Source: Fibrivirga algicola
GTDB lineage: Bacteria > Bacteroidota > Bacteroidia > Cytophagales > Spirosomataceae
Direction: 5' to 3'
Assembly: GCF_011742925.1 (NCBI RefSeq)
Contig: NZ_WAEL01000013.1
Span: 62,001 to 126,000 of the forward strand
Length of the DNA: 64,000 bases
The position numbers were made by a program, and so were the translations under genes. Under the pieces are notes generated by a model. That model was not told where the DNA came from and made no database searches. It saw only the letters and a program-made list of their open reading frames with translations. Numbering within the stretch: position 1 is the stretch's first letter; every line of letters begins with the position of its first letter. This document shows, in pieces, positions 9,238 through 17,537 of the stretch.

Positions 9238-10302
9238 ATGAACAACAACCAGCCATCTCAACTCGTCACTTCTTCAGGTTTCGTTCAGCGCGTGTGCGTT
9301 GTGGTCGGTATTACGCTGGCCTTCCTGCTGGTGCTGGGCCTTCTGGGGGCGGCTATTGATATCCTGATGTTGGTCTTAGCCGCCCTGTTGATTGCGCTAC
9401 CCCTGCGGGCGGGCGCACGTTGGCTAAGTCGTAAGACCACCTGGAAAGAAGGCATTTGTTTAGCGGTGGTGTCTCTGGTAACGCTGGGTCTGCTGGCAGG
9501 AATCGTCTGGGCGTTATCGTCGTCCATTGGTGGGCAGATGGATGGTCTGACCAAGCAGCTTCCCGGCGCAATCAAACAAGCCCGAGAGAGCCTCACCGGT
9601 TCGGAGTGGGGGCAGAGGCTTGTTGATGCTGTACCTTCGATGGACAGCCTGTTTGAAGGTCGTAGCCGGTCGCTGAGCCGGGTGTTTGGGGCCGTCTCCT
9701 CTACGGCTGGCGTACTGGCCGATGTGTACGTCATCTTTTTTTTATCTGCTTTTCTGGCGGCTCAACCTGATCTTTACCGCGAAGGCTTACTCCTGCTGCT
9801 ACCCAAACCGGGGCGGAAGCGGGGGGCGGAGGTGCTGAATAAAATTGGCGAAACCCTGCTCAACTGGCTGATTGGCAAGCTCTTTTCAATGGTCGTCGTT
9901 GGGGTGCTGAGCTTTCTGGGCCTGTGGCTGCTGGGGGTGAAATTAGCCGCTGCACTGGCCCTCTTCGCCGGTTTGATTACGTTTATCCCCAATTTCGGTC
10001 CTATCCTGGCCCTGGTTCCAGCGGTTTTGTTTGCCTTTTCCGATGGGCCGCAGCAGGTGCTTTATGTCGTGCTACTATACACCGGTATTCAGCTAATCGA
10101 GAGCAATCTGCTAACGCCACTGGTACAGAACAAAATGATTTCCATGCCACCCGCGCTGGTGCTGATTTCACAGCTTATCATGGGTGTTTTTGTGGGTGGT
10201 ATCGGCCTGATTCTGGCCACACCCGTTATGGCGATTATACTGGTGCTGGTGAAGATGCTGTACGTGCAGGACGTGCTGGATGATAGGTCGGTAAAAGTTT
10301 GA
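9238..10302 (+). CDS. AI-2E family transporter (PerM/YdiK-like permease)
   Basis: The 354-residue integral membrane protein has the arrangement of the AI-2E exporter superfamily: a helical pair near residues 20-60, a soluble amphipathic segment (about 90-150), then five or so helices with the conserved GLITFIPNFGPI and QNKMISMPPALVLISQL motifs. Members include the quorum-signal exporter TqsA and sodium/proton antiporters, so the substrate is uncertain. It ends convergently against the PepSY gene at 10349. Confidence 0.88.
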   Translation: MNNNQPSQLVTSSGFVQRVCVVVGITLAFLLVLGLLGAAIDILMLVLAALLIALPLRAGARWLSRKTTWKEGICLAVVSLVTLGLLAGIVWALSSSIGGQMDGLTKQLPGAIKQARESLTGSEWGQRLVDAVPSMDSLFEGRSRSLSRVFGAVSSTAGVLADVYVIFFLSAFLAAQPDLYREGLLLLLPKPGRKRGAEVLNKIGETLLNWLIGKLFSMVVVGVLSFLGLWLLGVKLAAALALFAGLITFIPNFGPILALVPAVLFAFSDGPQQVLYVVLLYTGIQLIESNLLTPLVQNKMISMPPALVLISQLIMGVFVGGIGLILATPVMAIILVLVKMLYVQDVLDDRSVKV

Positions 10303-10340
10303 GCAGCGCAGTTAACGCCGTAACAGGGCACTGCTCAAAC
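10297..10340. terminator. Hairpin between convergent genes, possible bidirectional terminator
   Basis: A perfect 10-bp inverted repeat (GTTTGAGCAG at 10297 and CTGCTCAAAC at 10331) sits at the convergent junction of the permease and PepSY genes, overlapping the permease stop codon. The loop is 24 nt and there is no strong T-run. Confidence 0.4.
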
Positions 10341-10348
10341 GTAGTGAT

Positions 10349-10801
10349 TTATTTCAACGGCTTACCCGCCGTGTCAAACATCAGGTCTTTACCACCGACC
10401 TCAGCTTCGTATTTCTTGGTGCCGTTAGCATCCACGATCTCAGCGGCTTCCTTAATTTTCTTGCCTGGCATCTGTTTAGCAACATAATCACGTACAGAGG
10501 CAGGCAATGCACTAACTGGTATCTCGGTTTCGGTTTCCTTCACCGTTCCTTTGGCGTCGAGCACCACCGACATCGACTTGCCGTTGTGTTTGAAACCCGC
10601 TTCGTAATCGCCGTTCTCTTTATCGAATTTCACGTTCTTTACGGTTGGGTACAACCGGGCGATGGTCGCTTTCACGGCGGCTGGCGTTTCGTCGGCCAAG
10701 CCAACAACACGTGCGGTGGTGAGGGCAGGACTGGCATTGGTCGGTAGAGCGACCGAGAGCGCGAACCCGCTCAGCAGGCCCGCAAACAGGATGGTTTTCA
10801 T
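10349..10801 (-). CDS. PepSY-like secreted protein (PF11396 type)
   Basis: The 150-residue protein has a signal peptide (cleavage near TNASPA) and two PepSY-like repeats: ATIARLYPTVKNVKFDKENGDYEAGF and VRDYVAKQMPGKKI followed by KKYEAEVGGKDLMFDTAG. In Bacteroidota such proteins lie in the periplasm or outer envelope and are commonly under two-component control. Upstream at 10853-10870 is a tandem CTTCAGA-like site shared with other envelope genes here, and a TAGGTTTG box (complement of 10836-10843) that fits the -7 element of this phylum. Confidence 0.82.
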   Translation of the reverse strand: MKTILFAGLLSGFALSVALPTNASPALTTARVVGLADETPAAVKATIARLYPTVKNVKFDKENGDYEAGFKHNGKSMSVVLDAKGTVKETETEIPVSALPASVRDYVAKQMPGKKIKEAAEIVDANGTKKYEAEVGGKDLMFDTAGKPLK

Positions 10802-10852
10802 ATGTTTGTTTGGTTAGTTGATTGCTTAACCGACTCAAACCTACAGTCTGAA

Positions 10853-10870
10853 TCTGAAGCAATACTGGAG
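10853..10870 (-). promoter_or_regulatory. Tandem CTTCAGA-type half-sites, 11-bp period
   Basis: On the minus strand CTCCAGT-N4-CTTCAGA reads toward the PepSY gene, 52 bp before its start codon. Half-sites 11 bp apart are the usual geometry for OmpR-family regulators. The same pattern occurs at 11067, 15690 and 25889. Confidence 0.5.
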
Positions 10871-11066
10871 TTATTGACGATGCCCCTCCTGCTTCACCGA
10901 CAAAGGCGTAGTACTGGCGTTGTTGCGTGGCGGGTTGGGTAGACAGCCGGTTACAGCGTTCCAATGAAGCTTAACCCATTGGTACTCCAACATGTAGATT
11001 CTGCCTCTCGCCAAAGTTAATCACGTCTATGGTGGCCCTGGTATATCATTAAAAACTTATTAAATT

Positions 11067-11084
11067 CTTCAGAAACACTTCAGA
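11067..11084 (+). promoter_or_regulatory. Tandem CTTCAGA half-sites, 11-bp period
   Basis: CTTCAGA-N4-CTTCAGA is a perfect 7-bp direct repeat with an 11-bp period, 41 bp before the DedA start. It is the cleanest member of the set. Confidence 0.6.
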
Positions 11085-11124
11085 TTTGGCAGGCACTTTT
11101 GTCCCGGATACCAAAAATAAGTAG

Positions 11125-11745
11125 ATGGACATTGTAAGTATTCTGGCACTAAACACCGCCTGGCTGGAGTGGGGCGGTACCAGTCTGATTGCCGCTCTGG
11201 TATTCATCGAGACGGGCTTCCTGCTCGGCCTGATTGTACCCGGTGGAGAAACACTGCTGTTCACGGCGGGATTGTTGACAGGGGTCCGTACCCTTAACCT
11301 GCCCGTGTTGGCCCTCATTGGGGTATTGATTGTAGCCGCCGTAGCGGGCGATCTAACGGGCTATTGGATTGGCTACAAACTCGGAGACCGGCTCCGGAAA
11401 CAGCCCGACACCGTCCTCTTCAAACGACGCTACCTCGACCAGTCCAATGCATTTTACCAGAAACATCCGAACTGGGCCTTGCTGGTCGGCCGGTTTCTGC
11501 CCATCATCCGCACCTTCAACCCACTGCTGGCCGCAAGTAGCGGATTGCCTTGGCCGCGTTTTCTGCTCCTGACCGCTACGGGTTGTGTAGCCTATATTTC
11601 GGTGCTTGTATTGGCTGGGTATTGGCTAGGCCAGCAGTTTCCGCAGGTTGGGCAGTACGTAGAATACATCTTTCTGGGCGTGGTGCTGCTGGTGATTGGA
11701 ACGCTCGTCGTACAGCGGTTACGTAAGACTGATACCCTACCGTAG
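11125..11745 (+). CDS. DedA family (VTT domain) membrane protein
   Basis: The 206-residue integral membrane protein carries the VTT-domain hallmarks: FIETGFLLGLIVPGGETLL in the re-entrant N-terminal part, and the GRFLPIIRTFNPLLA motif with its conserved Arg and Pro. DedA proteins are linked to lipid-carrier flipping and membrane homeostasis. Seven or so hydrophobic segments are visible. The tandem CTTCAGA site 41 bp upstream suggests response-regulator control together with the divergent PepSY gene. Confidence 0.9.
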   Translation: MDIVSILALNTAWLEWGGTSLIAALVFIETGFLLGLIVPGGETLLFTAGLLTGVRTLNLPVLALIGVLIVAAVAGDLTGYWIGYKLGDRLRKQPDTVLFKRRYLDQSNAFYQKHPNWALLVGRFLPIIRTFNPLLAASSGLPWPRFLLLTATGCVAYISVLVLAGYWLGQQFPQVGQYVEYIFLGVVLLVIGTLVVQRLRKTDTLP

Positions 11746-11812
11746 TGGGTAAGAACCCGTAAGAAATCTTCATGAATTTACGATTATTCTGTTGTCCTCA
11801 ATTACTCACTCA

Positions 11813-13219
11813 ATGAAACGATTACTTTGCTTCATCATCCTAACTGGGTGTCTATCCCAGACAACACTGGCCCAGAGTATTGATAGTCTCTACTCCGATA
11901 GTCTTTCGTTCATCCGATCAAAGCGCATGTCCGATGCTGATCTGGCTAAAAAACGCGAAGGCCGGTTCACGACAGGTCTCCCCGACCTGTCATCAGACCC
12001 AGTCACGGGTTTTGGGGTGGGTATTCGAACCAACACCTACTGGAATGGCACCCGCGCCAACCCACTTTTTGCGTACACGCCTTACTTAATAAGACTACGG
12101 GCTAACGTAGCCTACTATACAACCAACGCCCGCGAACTTACTTTCTCCGTAGATGTTCCCTACTACCGGGGTTCCCGCTGGCGTTTCAGAGCAGACTTTA
12201 AGGCGCAGCAAAACCCGTCTAACCTTTATTTTGGGTCCAATCAAAGTACATTGGGTCCGCTTCGCTTACCCTCTAATCCCAACGAGACGTTTAACACGTA
12301 CGGAGCCTACAATAACGCACGTAGTGCCTTACGGCCCGGTCAGGCAGGTGAAGCCGCTTTTGTAAGCGATGCCCTTTCGAATCGGTTTCGGGAAACTGAG
12401 TTTATGCTTAATCTCAAAGCCGATTACGCTTTAGGTAAGGGCAAATGGCGAGTAATGGGTGGGTACGAAATTCAATCACTCGCTTACCGGACCTTTCAGG
12501 GAACCCAAACGGATGCGGTAAACCCGGTGAACGGAGAAAAAACGAAAGCACCCAATGGAACGTCATTGCTGGCCCGTGATGCCGAGCAGGGCCTGATTTT
12601 TGGCCTTGATGGTGGCCGGGTTTCGCTCTTGCAGGCTGCCCTGATTTACGATACCCGTGATTTTGAACCAGACCCAACCAGGGGTGCGTACTTTGAGGCC
12701 GCCAATGAGTTTTCTAACCAGGCAATTGGGTCGGAGTTCAATTTCAACAAGCTGTTTCTCCAAGGACGTGTTTATCAACGACTGCCGGTGGGTAGTCGGA
12801 CCATACTAGCGGGTCGAATTGGTGCCGGGACTATTTTCGGTAGCCAAGCCCCCTTCTTTGAATACCAGGACCAGTGGAGTCCGGATGGTAGCATCAATGC
12901 ATTGGGTGGGCGGCAATCGTTGAGAGGATATCGCGCCAACCGTTTCCTAGCTCGTTCGCTCGCGTTTGCCAATGTGGAGGTTCGGGTCCGGCTGGCCGAT
13001 CTGAAAGTTGGCCGACAAAATTTTGGGTTGGGCGTTGCACCGTTTTTCGACGCGGGCACCGTCCGTGACCGTTGGCAAGACCTGGATTTCAAAAACATTA
13101 AGACATCGTATGGCGCGGGGGCACGGGTAGCCTGGAACCTCTCGACAATCCTTTTTTTCGACTATGGACTGTCTAAAGAAGACCGGCTGTTCTACTTTGG
13201 CATCGGGCAGATTTTTTAA
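11813..13219 (+). CDS. BamA/TamA-type outer membrane barrel (no POTRA)
   Basis: The start at 11813 (MKRLLCFIILTGCLS) is chosen because it opens a clean signal peptide ending TTLAQS; an in-frame TTG 21 bp upstream is less likely. The 468-residue product is a 16-strand Omp85-type barrel without POTRA repeats, matching the bacterial surface antigen family: DTRDFEPDPTRGAYFEA, then LGGRQSLRGYRANRF (the conserved RGY loop) and a final aromatic residue FGIGQIF. It may be a translocase or outer membrane porin-like protein. A CTTCATG half-site at 11768 is only a weak match to the local regulator motif. Confidence 0.82.
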   Translation: MKRLLCFIILTGCLSQTTLAQSIDSLYSDSLSFIRSKRMSDADLAKKREGRFTTGLPDLSSDPVTGFGVGIRTNTYWNGTRANPLFAYTPYLIRLRANVAYYTTNARELTFSVDVPYYRGSRWRFRADFKAQQNPSNLYFGSNQSTLGPLRLPSNPNETFNTYGAYNNARSALRPGQAGEAAFVSDALSNRFRETEFMLNLKADYALGKGKWRVMGGYEIQSLAYRTFQGTQTDAVNPVNGEKTKAPNGTSLLARDAEQGLIFGLDGGRVSLLQAALIYDTRDFEPDPTRGAYFEAANEFSNQAIGSEFNFNKLFLQGRVYQRLPVGSRTILAGRIGAGTIFGSQAPFFEYQDQWSPDGSINALGGRQSLRGYRANRFLARSLAFANVEVRVRLADLKVGRQNFGLGVAPFFDAGTVRDRWQDLDFKNIKTSYGAGARVAWNLSTILFFDYGLSKEDRLFYFGIGQIF

Positions 13220-13276
13220 TAAGACGGGCGCGTCACGCCGTCACGGGACCGTCGCCGATGCGGAGGTATTTTAGCT

Positions 13277-13702
13277 TTATTTTGGCCAAACCAGCACCAG
13301 CAATCCCGCCAAAACCAGCCCTCCGCCAACCAGTAATTTCGGTGTAACCGGTTCGCGCAGCAGCGTAACGGACAGTAGAATTGTCAGGACAATACTGCCC
13401 TTGTCGATCAGAGCAACGTCGGAGACGCGGCCAATCTGAATGGCTTTGTAGTAAAATATCCAGGATAGGGAGGTCGTCAGACCCGACACGGCCAGAAACC
13501 CCACCGTGCGGGCGTTGAGTTGACCCACTTCCCGGACGTTCTGGAAAACGATGAAGTTGAGCAATACCAGCCCAAAGACGACCGTCGTCCGCACGGCCAG
13601 CCCCAGATTGGCACTGATATCCTTCAGACCCAGCTTGGCTATAACCGAGGTTAACCCGGCAAAGAGCATGGAGATCAAGCTGTAGAGTACCCACGTTGGC
13701 AT
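13277..13702 (-). CDS. EamA/DMT-type small membrane transporter
   Basis: The 141-residue protein has five hydrophobic helices and corresponds to a single EamA half-unit: LFAGLTSVIAKLGLKDI at the start and LLREPVTPKLLVGGGLVLAG near the end. Single-unit members act as dimers, as in the SMR families. It lies 8 bp downstream of the histidine kinase gene on the same strand, so it is probably the third gene of the two-component operon. Substrate is unknown. Confidence 0.82.
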   Translation of the reverse strand: MPTWVLYSLISMLFAGLTSVIAKLGLKDISANLGLAVRTTVVFGLVLLNFIVFQNVREVGQLNARTVGFLAVSGLTTSLSWIFYYKAIQIGRVSDVALIDKGSIVLTILLSVTLLREPVTPKLLVGGGLVLAGLLVLVWPK

Positions 13703-13710
13703 AGATGTGG

Positions 13711-14982
13711 TCAGTTTGGAAATAAAACAGTAAATGTGTGCAACCTTCCTCGCTCGTCGTAGCTGTACTCGACGGTCATACCGTATCGTTCGGTAATCTG
13801 TCTGACTAAGGCTAACCCCAGGCCGGTTGACTCCGGGCGAGCCGAGTTCTTTACGAATCGGTCAAAAAGTTGTTCAGCCGGGAAGGGTAGCGGAGGACCA
13901 ACATTCGTTACCGTAAATTGCGATTTGGTCAGGCCCAGTTGGGCGAACGTACTGGGTAAGGCATGGGTGAGTGCATTCTTGAGCAAATTGCTGAACAGCA
14001 CCTCAGCTAAATGCGGATTCATCAGTCGGATAACGTCAGGTTCAATATGGGTTGCCCAGCTTAAGCCCCGATGCTCGGCGTACGAAGCAAAGTTCCGATG
14101 CAGCCGGTCCAATACGTCGCTCAAATTCACGCGTTGTTGGTCAGCAAATTGGTTGTTTTCAATTTTGGTCAGGAGGAGCAGGCTTTTGTTCAGTTGCGTT
14201 AATCGCCGAACGGAGGCTTGGGCCTGTTCCATCAGGCTAACCTGCTCGTCAGTGAGCGGTTCGGTGGTCAACAACCGGTCCAACTGCGTGGTCATGACCG
14301 CCAGAGGAGTCTGCATTTCATGGGCGGCATGATCGGTAAACTCCTTCTGTACCACGTACTGATGGTGTAGAGTTAGGCTCATATCATTTAGCGCAATGCT
14401 CAGTTGACCGAATTCAGCAATACTACTTTGATCGAATATAGCTGGGGTACGTTCGTTCAACCGGTATGCTCTTAATTGGTCGATAAGCCGGTAGAAGGGT
14501 TGCCACAGTCGGCGCGACACCCAGCCGTTGAGTACGGTCAGAAAAATAACCAGGACCAGAAAGGACGCGATTACGCTCATTGAAAGCATCTGAGCGACTT
14601 CCTCAAACTCGCCCATCGCCTGTTTCACAACGATCAGATACGTGCGCTTACCAATTTGGATTGTAGCTGTTAACCGGCGGACTGGTACGGGTTCATTCTC
14701 GCGCCGGTCGTACTCGACAGAATCTGAAAACGTTGGCGGGATGACCCGTCCTGATGGCAGTAGGGAAATGTGCGGATTATCCAACAAATATTGCCCCCGG
14801 TTTAGGGGTATTCGGGCGGTTTGAAGTTGCTGTTGAATATAGGCCAGGTCACTGCTTAGTTGCTCATCCACCTCGTACCGTATGACGTGGTTGACGAGCG
14901 TATCGAAAACCCACACGCCACCCAGCGCGACAGGAACAGCCGCCAGCAACAGATACAGCAACGTTTTGCGGAGCAGGCTCAT
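13711..14982 (-). CDS. Sensor histidine kinase, QseC/BaeS-like
   Basis: The 423-residue protein has an N-terminal helix (about 7-27), a periplasmic region of about 100 residues, a second helix (about 133-152), HAMP, the H-box HAAHEMQTPL with His221, the N-box LLKNALTH and the G2 box STGLGLALV. The G1 region reads VTNVGPPLP and lacks a canonical DxGxG. It overlaps the response regulator gene by ATGA. The Glu/Gln pair after the phospho-acceptor His (HEMQTP) is characteristic of this Bacteroidota subgroup. Confidence 0.92.
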   Translation of the reverse strand: MSLLRKTLLYLLLAAVPVALGGVWVFDTLVNHVIRYEVDEQLSSDLAYIQQQLQTARIPLNRGQYLLDNPHISLLPSGRVIPPTFSDSVEYDRRENEPVPVRRLTATIQIGKRTYLIVVKQAMGEFEEVAQMLSMSVIASFLVLVIFLTVLNGWVSRRLWQPFYRLIDQLRAYRLNERTPAIFDQSSIAEFGQLSIALNDMSLTLHHQYVVQKEFTDHAAHEMQTPLAVMTTQLDRLLTTEPLTDEQVSLMEQAQASVRRLTQLNKSLLLLTKIENNQFADQQRVNLSDVLDRLHRNFASYAEHRGLSWATHIEPDVIRLMNPHLAEVLFSNLLKNALTHALPSTFAQLGLTKSQFTVTNVGPPLPFPAEQLFDRFVKNSARPESTGLGLALVRQITERYGMTVEYSYDERGRLHTFTVLFPN

Positions 14983-15656
14983 AGCGTTGCGAACAGATAT
15001 CCGGCTCCGTAACGGGTTTTAATGTAATCCGGGCAGCCCGCGTCAATGAGTTTGCGCCGGAGATTTTTGATGTGCGTATACAGAAAATCGTGGGAGTCGG
15101 CCAAGTCCATGTGATCCCCCCAGACATACTCGGCAATAGCCGATTTGGTCAGTAGCCGATTGACATTGGCCAAAAAGAAGAGTAGCAAGTGGTATTCTTT
15201 TTCGGTCAGGTCGAGCCGGTGGTCCGCAACCGTCACCTGATGCGAAAGCGGGTCTACGACAATCTCTCCGTAACGGATCAGGTTGTTGCCTCCGAAGAAC
15301 CGCCGACGCAATACGGACTTGATGCGGGCATTGAGTTCCGGCAGGTGAAAGGGTTTAGTGATATAATCGTCCGATCCCAGTTCCAAGCCCGTCAGTTTAT
15401 CGTCGAGCGAGTCTTTAGCGGAAATAATAATCAGGCCGCTGCCTTTCTCAGCCGTCTTCAATTGGCGAATCAGGTTCAGACCGTTTCCGTCGGGCAGGCC
15501 GATGTCCACCACGACACAATCGTAGTCGTAGTCGTTCAGATCCATAGATGCTTTGGCGAACGTAGTGGCCGTTGTCACAATGTAGCCATCTACTTCAAGA
15601 TATTGCCGCATCGCTTGGAGCAGGCTTGGTTCGTCTTCCACCAACAGAATTTTCAT
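14979..15656 (-). CDS. OmpR-family response regulator, probably autoregulated
   Basis: The 225-residue protein has receiver residues Glu7, Asp8, phospho-acceptor Asp51 (VVVDIGLPDG) and Lys101 (ITKPF), and a C-terminal winged helix ending with IKNLRRKL and KTRYGAGYLF. It heads the operon regulator-kinase-EamA. An ATACAGA-N4-CTTCAAC tandem site lies 34 bp before the start (15690-15707), similar to those at the PepSY, DedA and TonB-receptor genes. This makes it the best local candidate for the factor that binds them; that link is an inference. Confidence 0.93.
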   Translation of the reverse strand: MKILLVEDEPSLLQAMRQYLEVDGYIVTTATTFAKASMDLNDYDYDCVVVDIGLPDGNGLNLIRQLKTAEKGSGLIIISAKDSLDDKLTGLELGSDDYITKPFHLPELNARIKSVLRRRFFGGNNLIRYGEIVVDPLSHQVTVADHRLDLTEKEYHLLLFFLANVNRLLTKSAIAEYVWGDHMDLADSHDFLYTHIKNLRRKLIDAGCPDYIKTRYGAGYLFATL

Positions 15657-15689
15657 AAATGCGGCATTTTATCAAACGTACTCGTCAAA

Positions 15690-15707
15690 GTTGAAGTAAA
15701 TCTGTAT
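15690..15707 (-). promoter_or_regulatory. Tandem CTTCAGA-like half-sites upstream of response regulator
   Basis: On the minus strand the sequence is ATACAGA-N4-CTTCAAC with an 11-bp period, 34 bp before the regulator start. It is more degenerate than the DedA copy but has the same geometry and distance. It touches the last base of the ClC gene. Confidence 0.4.
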
Positions 15708-17038
15708 TAGTCGGACCGCGAAAAACGGCGCAGCCATCTTCGCACTGAGTCAAGTGGACTACGAATCTCCGCATTGTGTTCATTAGGCAATGTACCGATC
15801 TCCTGACCAACTTGATTGGGTAAGCTCCGCGATTTCTGGACGGCAAGCATTTGGGCGGTGTACAGGCTCTGGTGGCCCGACATCAGAAAGCTGATGACGC
15901 ACGACACAGCCGCGTAAGGAGCTACAGTTGCCCCAAACAACTCAATAGCCAGGATACTGGTGGCGATGGGTGTGTTGGTGGCTCCGGCCAGCACACTGAC
16001 AAACCCGATGGCTGCGAACGTCGCCCGGTCCGCCCCCACAACCTCGGCGAAGAAACTGCCCGCCGTTGCACCAACAAACAGAATGGGCGTAATCACGCTT
16101 CCACTGCGGCTGATGCTCAGGGTGATGATGGTAAACAGGGCTTTCAATAAAAAAGCATACCCTAGCACCGGTATGCCTTTAATGCAGGTCTCCATCAGGT
16201 TCAGTCCCAAACCTAAGTAATCACGGCCAAAAAGCACGGTTAACCCCACTAAGATTGAACCGCCGATCAACCCTTTAAGTGGTCGCCAGATTGGAATTTG
16301 GGTGGTAAAAGCAGTGCTGACTCGAACGGCACGAATAAAGCCGTAAGCGCACACGCCAAAGAAGATGCCGCCCACCAACAGCCGGATGAAAAAGCCCTGC
16401 TCAAAGGCGGGTACGAATTGCAGGGGGTAGTAAAAAAACGTGACACCCAGAGCCGAAGAGACTTGGTAAGCCGTAATGGAGGCCACGAACGCGGGCAACA
16501 GCACGTCGTACAGAATGACACCGGCAGCCAGCACCTCAATGCCAAATAAGGCCCCGGCAATGGGAGCACCAAACACGCAGGAAAACCCGGCGCAAAAGCC
16601 GCAAAGCACCATCTTCCGGCGATCCACATCATCGACCCTAAGCAGGTTGGCACACACGCTGCCGATGCCCGCGCCAATTTGCGCGCAGGGACTTTCTTTA
16701 CCCGCCGAGCCGCCCGTTGCCAGAATTAAGACGACGTTTATGATCTTGGTTGGTATCAGACTACCTTCAACCCGACCGTAATTTTTATTAATTGCAGCAA
16801 TTAGTGTATCGGTGCCTAAGTGCTGTTTAAGTACAAATTGACTCAGTACGTTGGCCAGAAAAAAGCTGAGCGGCAATAAATAAAATACGTGTTCGTAGCG
16901 ATTACCGGCTTCAATGATGTAGTGAATGAACTTAATAAACCCCGATGCTGCCAGCCCGACTGTACACCCGATTAAAGTGGAAAGGACCAGCCATTTCAGG
17001 ACGGTAAAAAATAAAATGATTTCCTCGTTAACGCGCAT
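15707..17038 (-). CDS. ClC family chloride channel/transporter
   Basis: The 443-residue protein has the ClC helical fold. Motifs are LGTDTLIAAIN (equivalent of the GSGIP loop, in the GTD form common in one bacterial clade), GSAGKESPCAQIGAG (the gating Glu is kept) and GSVITPILFVGATAG. At the position of the internal proton Glu of E. coli ClcA (IIEEM) the sequence is GIEVL, so the second Glu is Val, as in ClC channels. No C-terminal CBS domains are present. Whether it is an exchanger or a channel is open. Confidence 0.88.
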   Translation of the reverse strand: MRVNEEIILFFTVLKWLVLSTLIGCTVGLAASGFIKFIHYIIEAGNRYEHVFYLLPLSFFLANVLSQFVLKQHLGTDTLIAAINKNYGRVEGSLIPTKIINVVLILATGGSAGKESPCAQIGAGIGSVCANLLRVDDVDRRKMVLCGFCAGFSCVFGAPIAGALFGIEVLAAGVILYDVLLPAFVASITAYQVSSALGVTFFYYPLQFVPAFEQGFFIRLLVGGIFFGVCAYGFIRAVRVSTAFTTQIPIWRPLKGLIGGSILVGLTVLFGRDYLGLGLNLMETCIKGIPVLGYAFLLKALFTIITLSISRSGSVITPILFVGATAGSFFAEVVGADRATFAAIGFVSVLAGATNTPIATSILAIELFGATVAPYAAVSCVISFLMSGHQSLYTAQMLAVQKSRSLPNQVGQEIGTLPNEHNAEIRSPLDSVRRWLRRFSRSD

Positions 17039-17053
17039 AGGTAGTTAACCGCT

Positions 17054-17234
17054 ATGAAAAAAATTCGCTTTCATGATTTTACCTATCCTCCCGAAAGCGA
17101 GCTACTGCACGTGTCAGCGTAACTTTCACACCACCCCTGACGAGTCATTGTCCGGCAACTATCGCATTGAAATAGTTGAAGGCGAACAAACGAGCGTGGA
17201 AGCGCGGGAGTACAGCAAGCGTTGGTATGCGTGA
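17054..17234 (+). pseudogene. Small gene broken by a frameshift
   Basis: An ATG at 17054 encodes MKKIRFHDFTYPPESELLHV and then runs into TAA at 17120. In the next frame the text continues as CQRNFHTTPDESLSGNYRIE through to EYSKRWYA and a stop at 17232-17234. The two parts join naturally if two bases (GT) were lost from a GTGTGT run near 17111, giving a protein of about 60 residues. Both halves have coding-like composition. I do not recognise the family. It could be a true pseudogene or a sequencing error. Confidence 0.4.
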
Positions 17235-17244
17235 GATGACCTGC

Positions 17245-17484
17245 TCATATTAATGCGTATCGGTCAATCAGCCTGCTCAGTCCATTAATTGTCAGCGGAG
17301 CGATTAATAATTCATCGGGTAAGCTGACGCCAAACAAATGCTCAATATGAACCAGCACATCCAGGAACTCCCACTCACTCAAGCCTAAATCCTGCTGAAA
17401 CCGGTGGTCAGGCTGAATCGTGAGCGGCAGTACGGTGTAACGCTTCGTTACATAGTGGCAGATTTGAGCTTCAATGGTTTGCAT
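17245..17484 (-). CDS. Small acyl-carrier-like protein without the usual Ser
   Basis: The 79-residue protein has the size and helix pattern of an acyl carrier protein, with FQQDLGLSEWEFLDVLVHIE and GVSLPDE resembling helix II and the following turn. The residue aligned with the phosphopantetheine Ser of the DSL motif is Glu (a Ser sits one position earlier), so modification is doubtful. A paralogue-like protein is encoded at 29131. ACP-like identity is a weak pattern match; function unknown. Confidence 0.45.
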   Translation of the reverse strand: MQTIEAQICHYVTKRYTVLPLTIQPDHRFQQDLGLSEWEFLDVLVHIEHLFGVSLPDELLIAPLTINGLSRLIDRYALI

Positions 17485-17537
17485 CTCTTATGAAATTACT
17501 CGTACAAGTAAGTATGATTGAATACATTATAAGTTAC

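Larger units (their letters stand above)
10802..11124. other. 323-bp divergent promoter region
   Basis: No gene is visible between the divergent PepSY and DedA genes. The region holds one tandem CTTCAGA-type site for each gene (10853-10870 and 11067-11084), and nothing else that I can support. Confidence 0.6.

Noticed and set aside
11757-11774. CTTCATG upstream of the BamA-like gene as a fifth response-regulator site
   Set aside because: The distal half-site (CCGTAAG) does not match; too weak to include.
17245-17484. Calling the 79-residue protein a genuine acyl carrier protein
   Set aside because: The residue aligned with the modified Ser is Glu; kept only as ACP-like.
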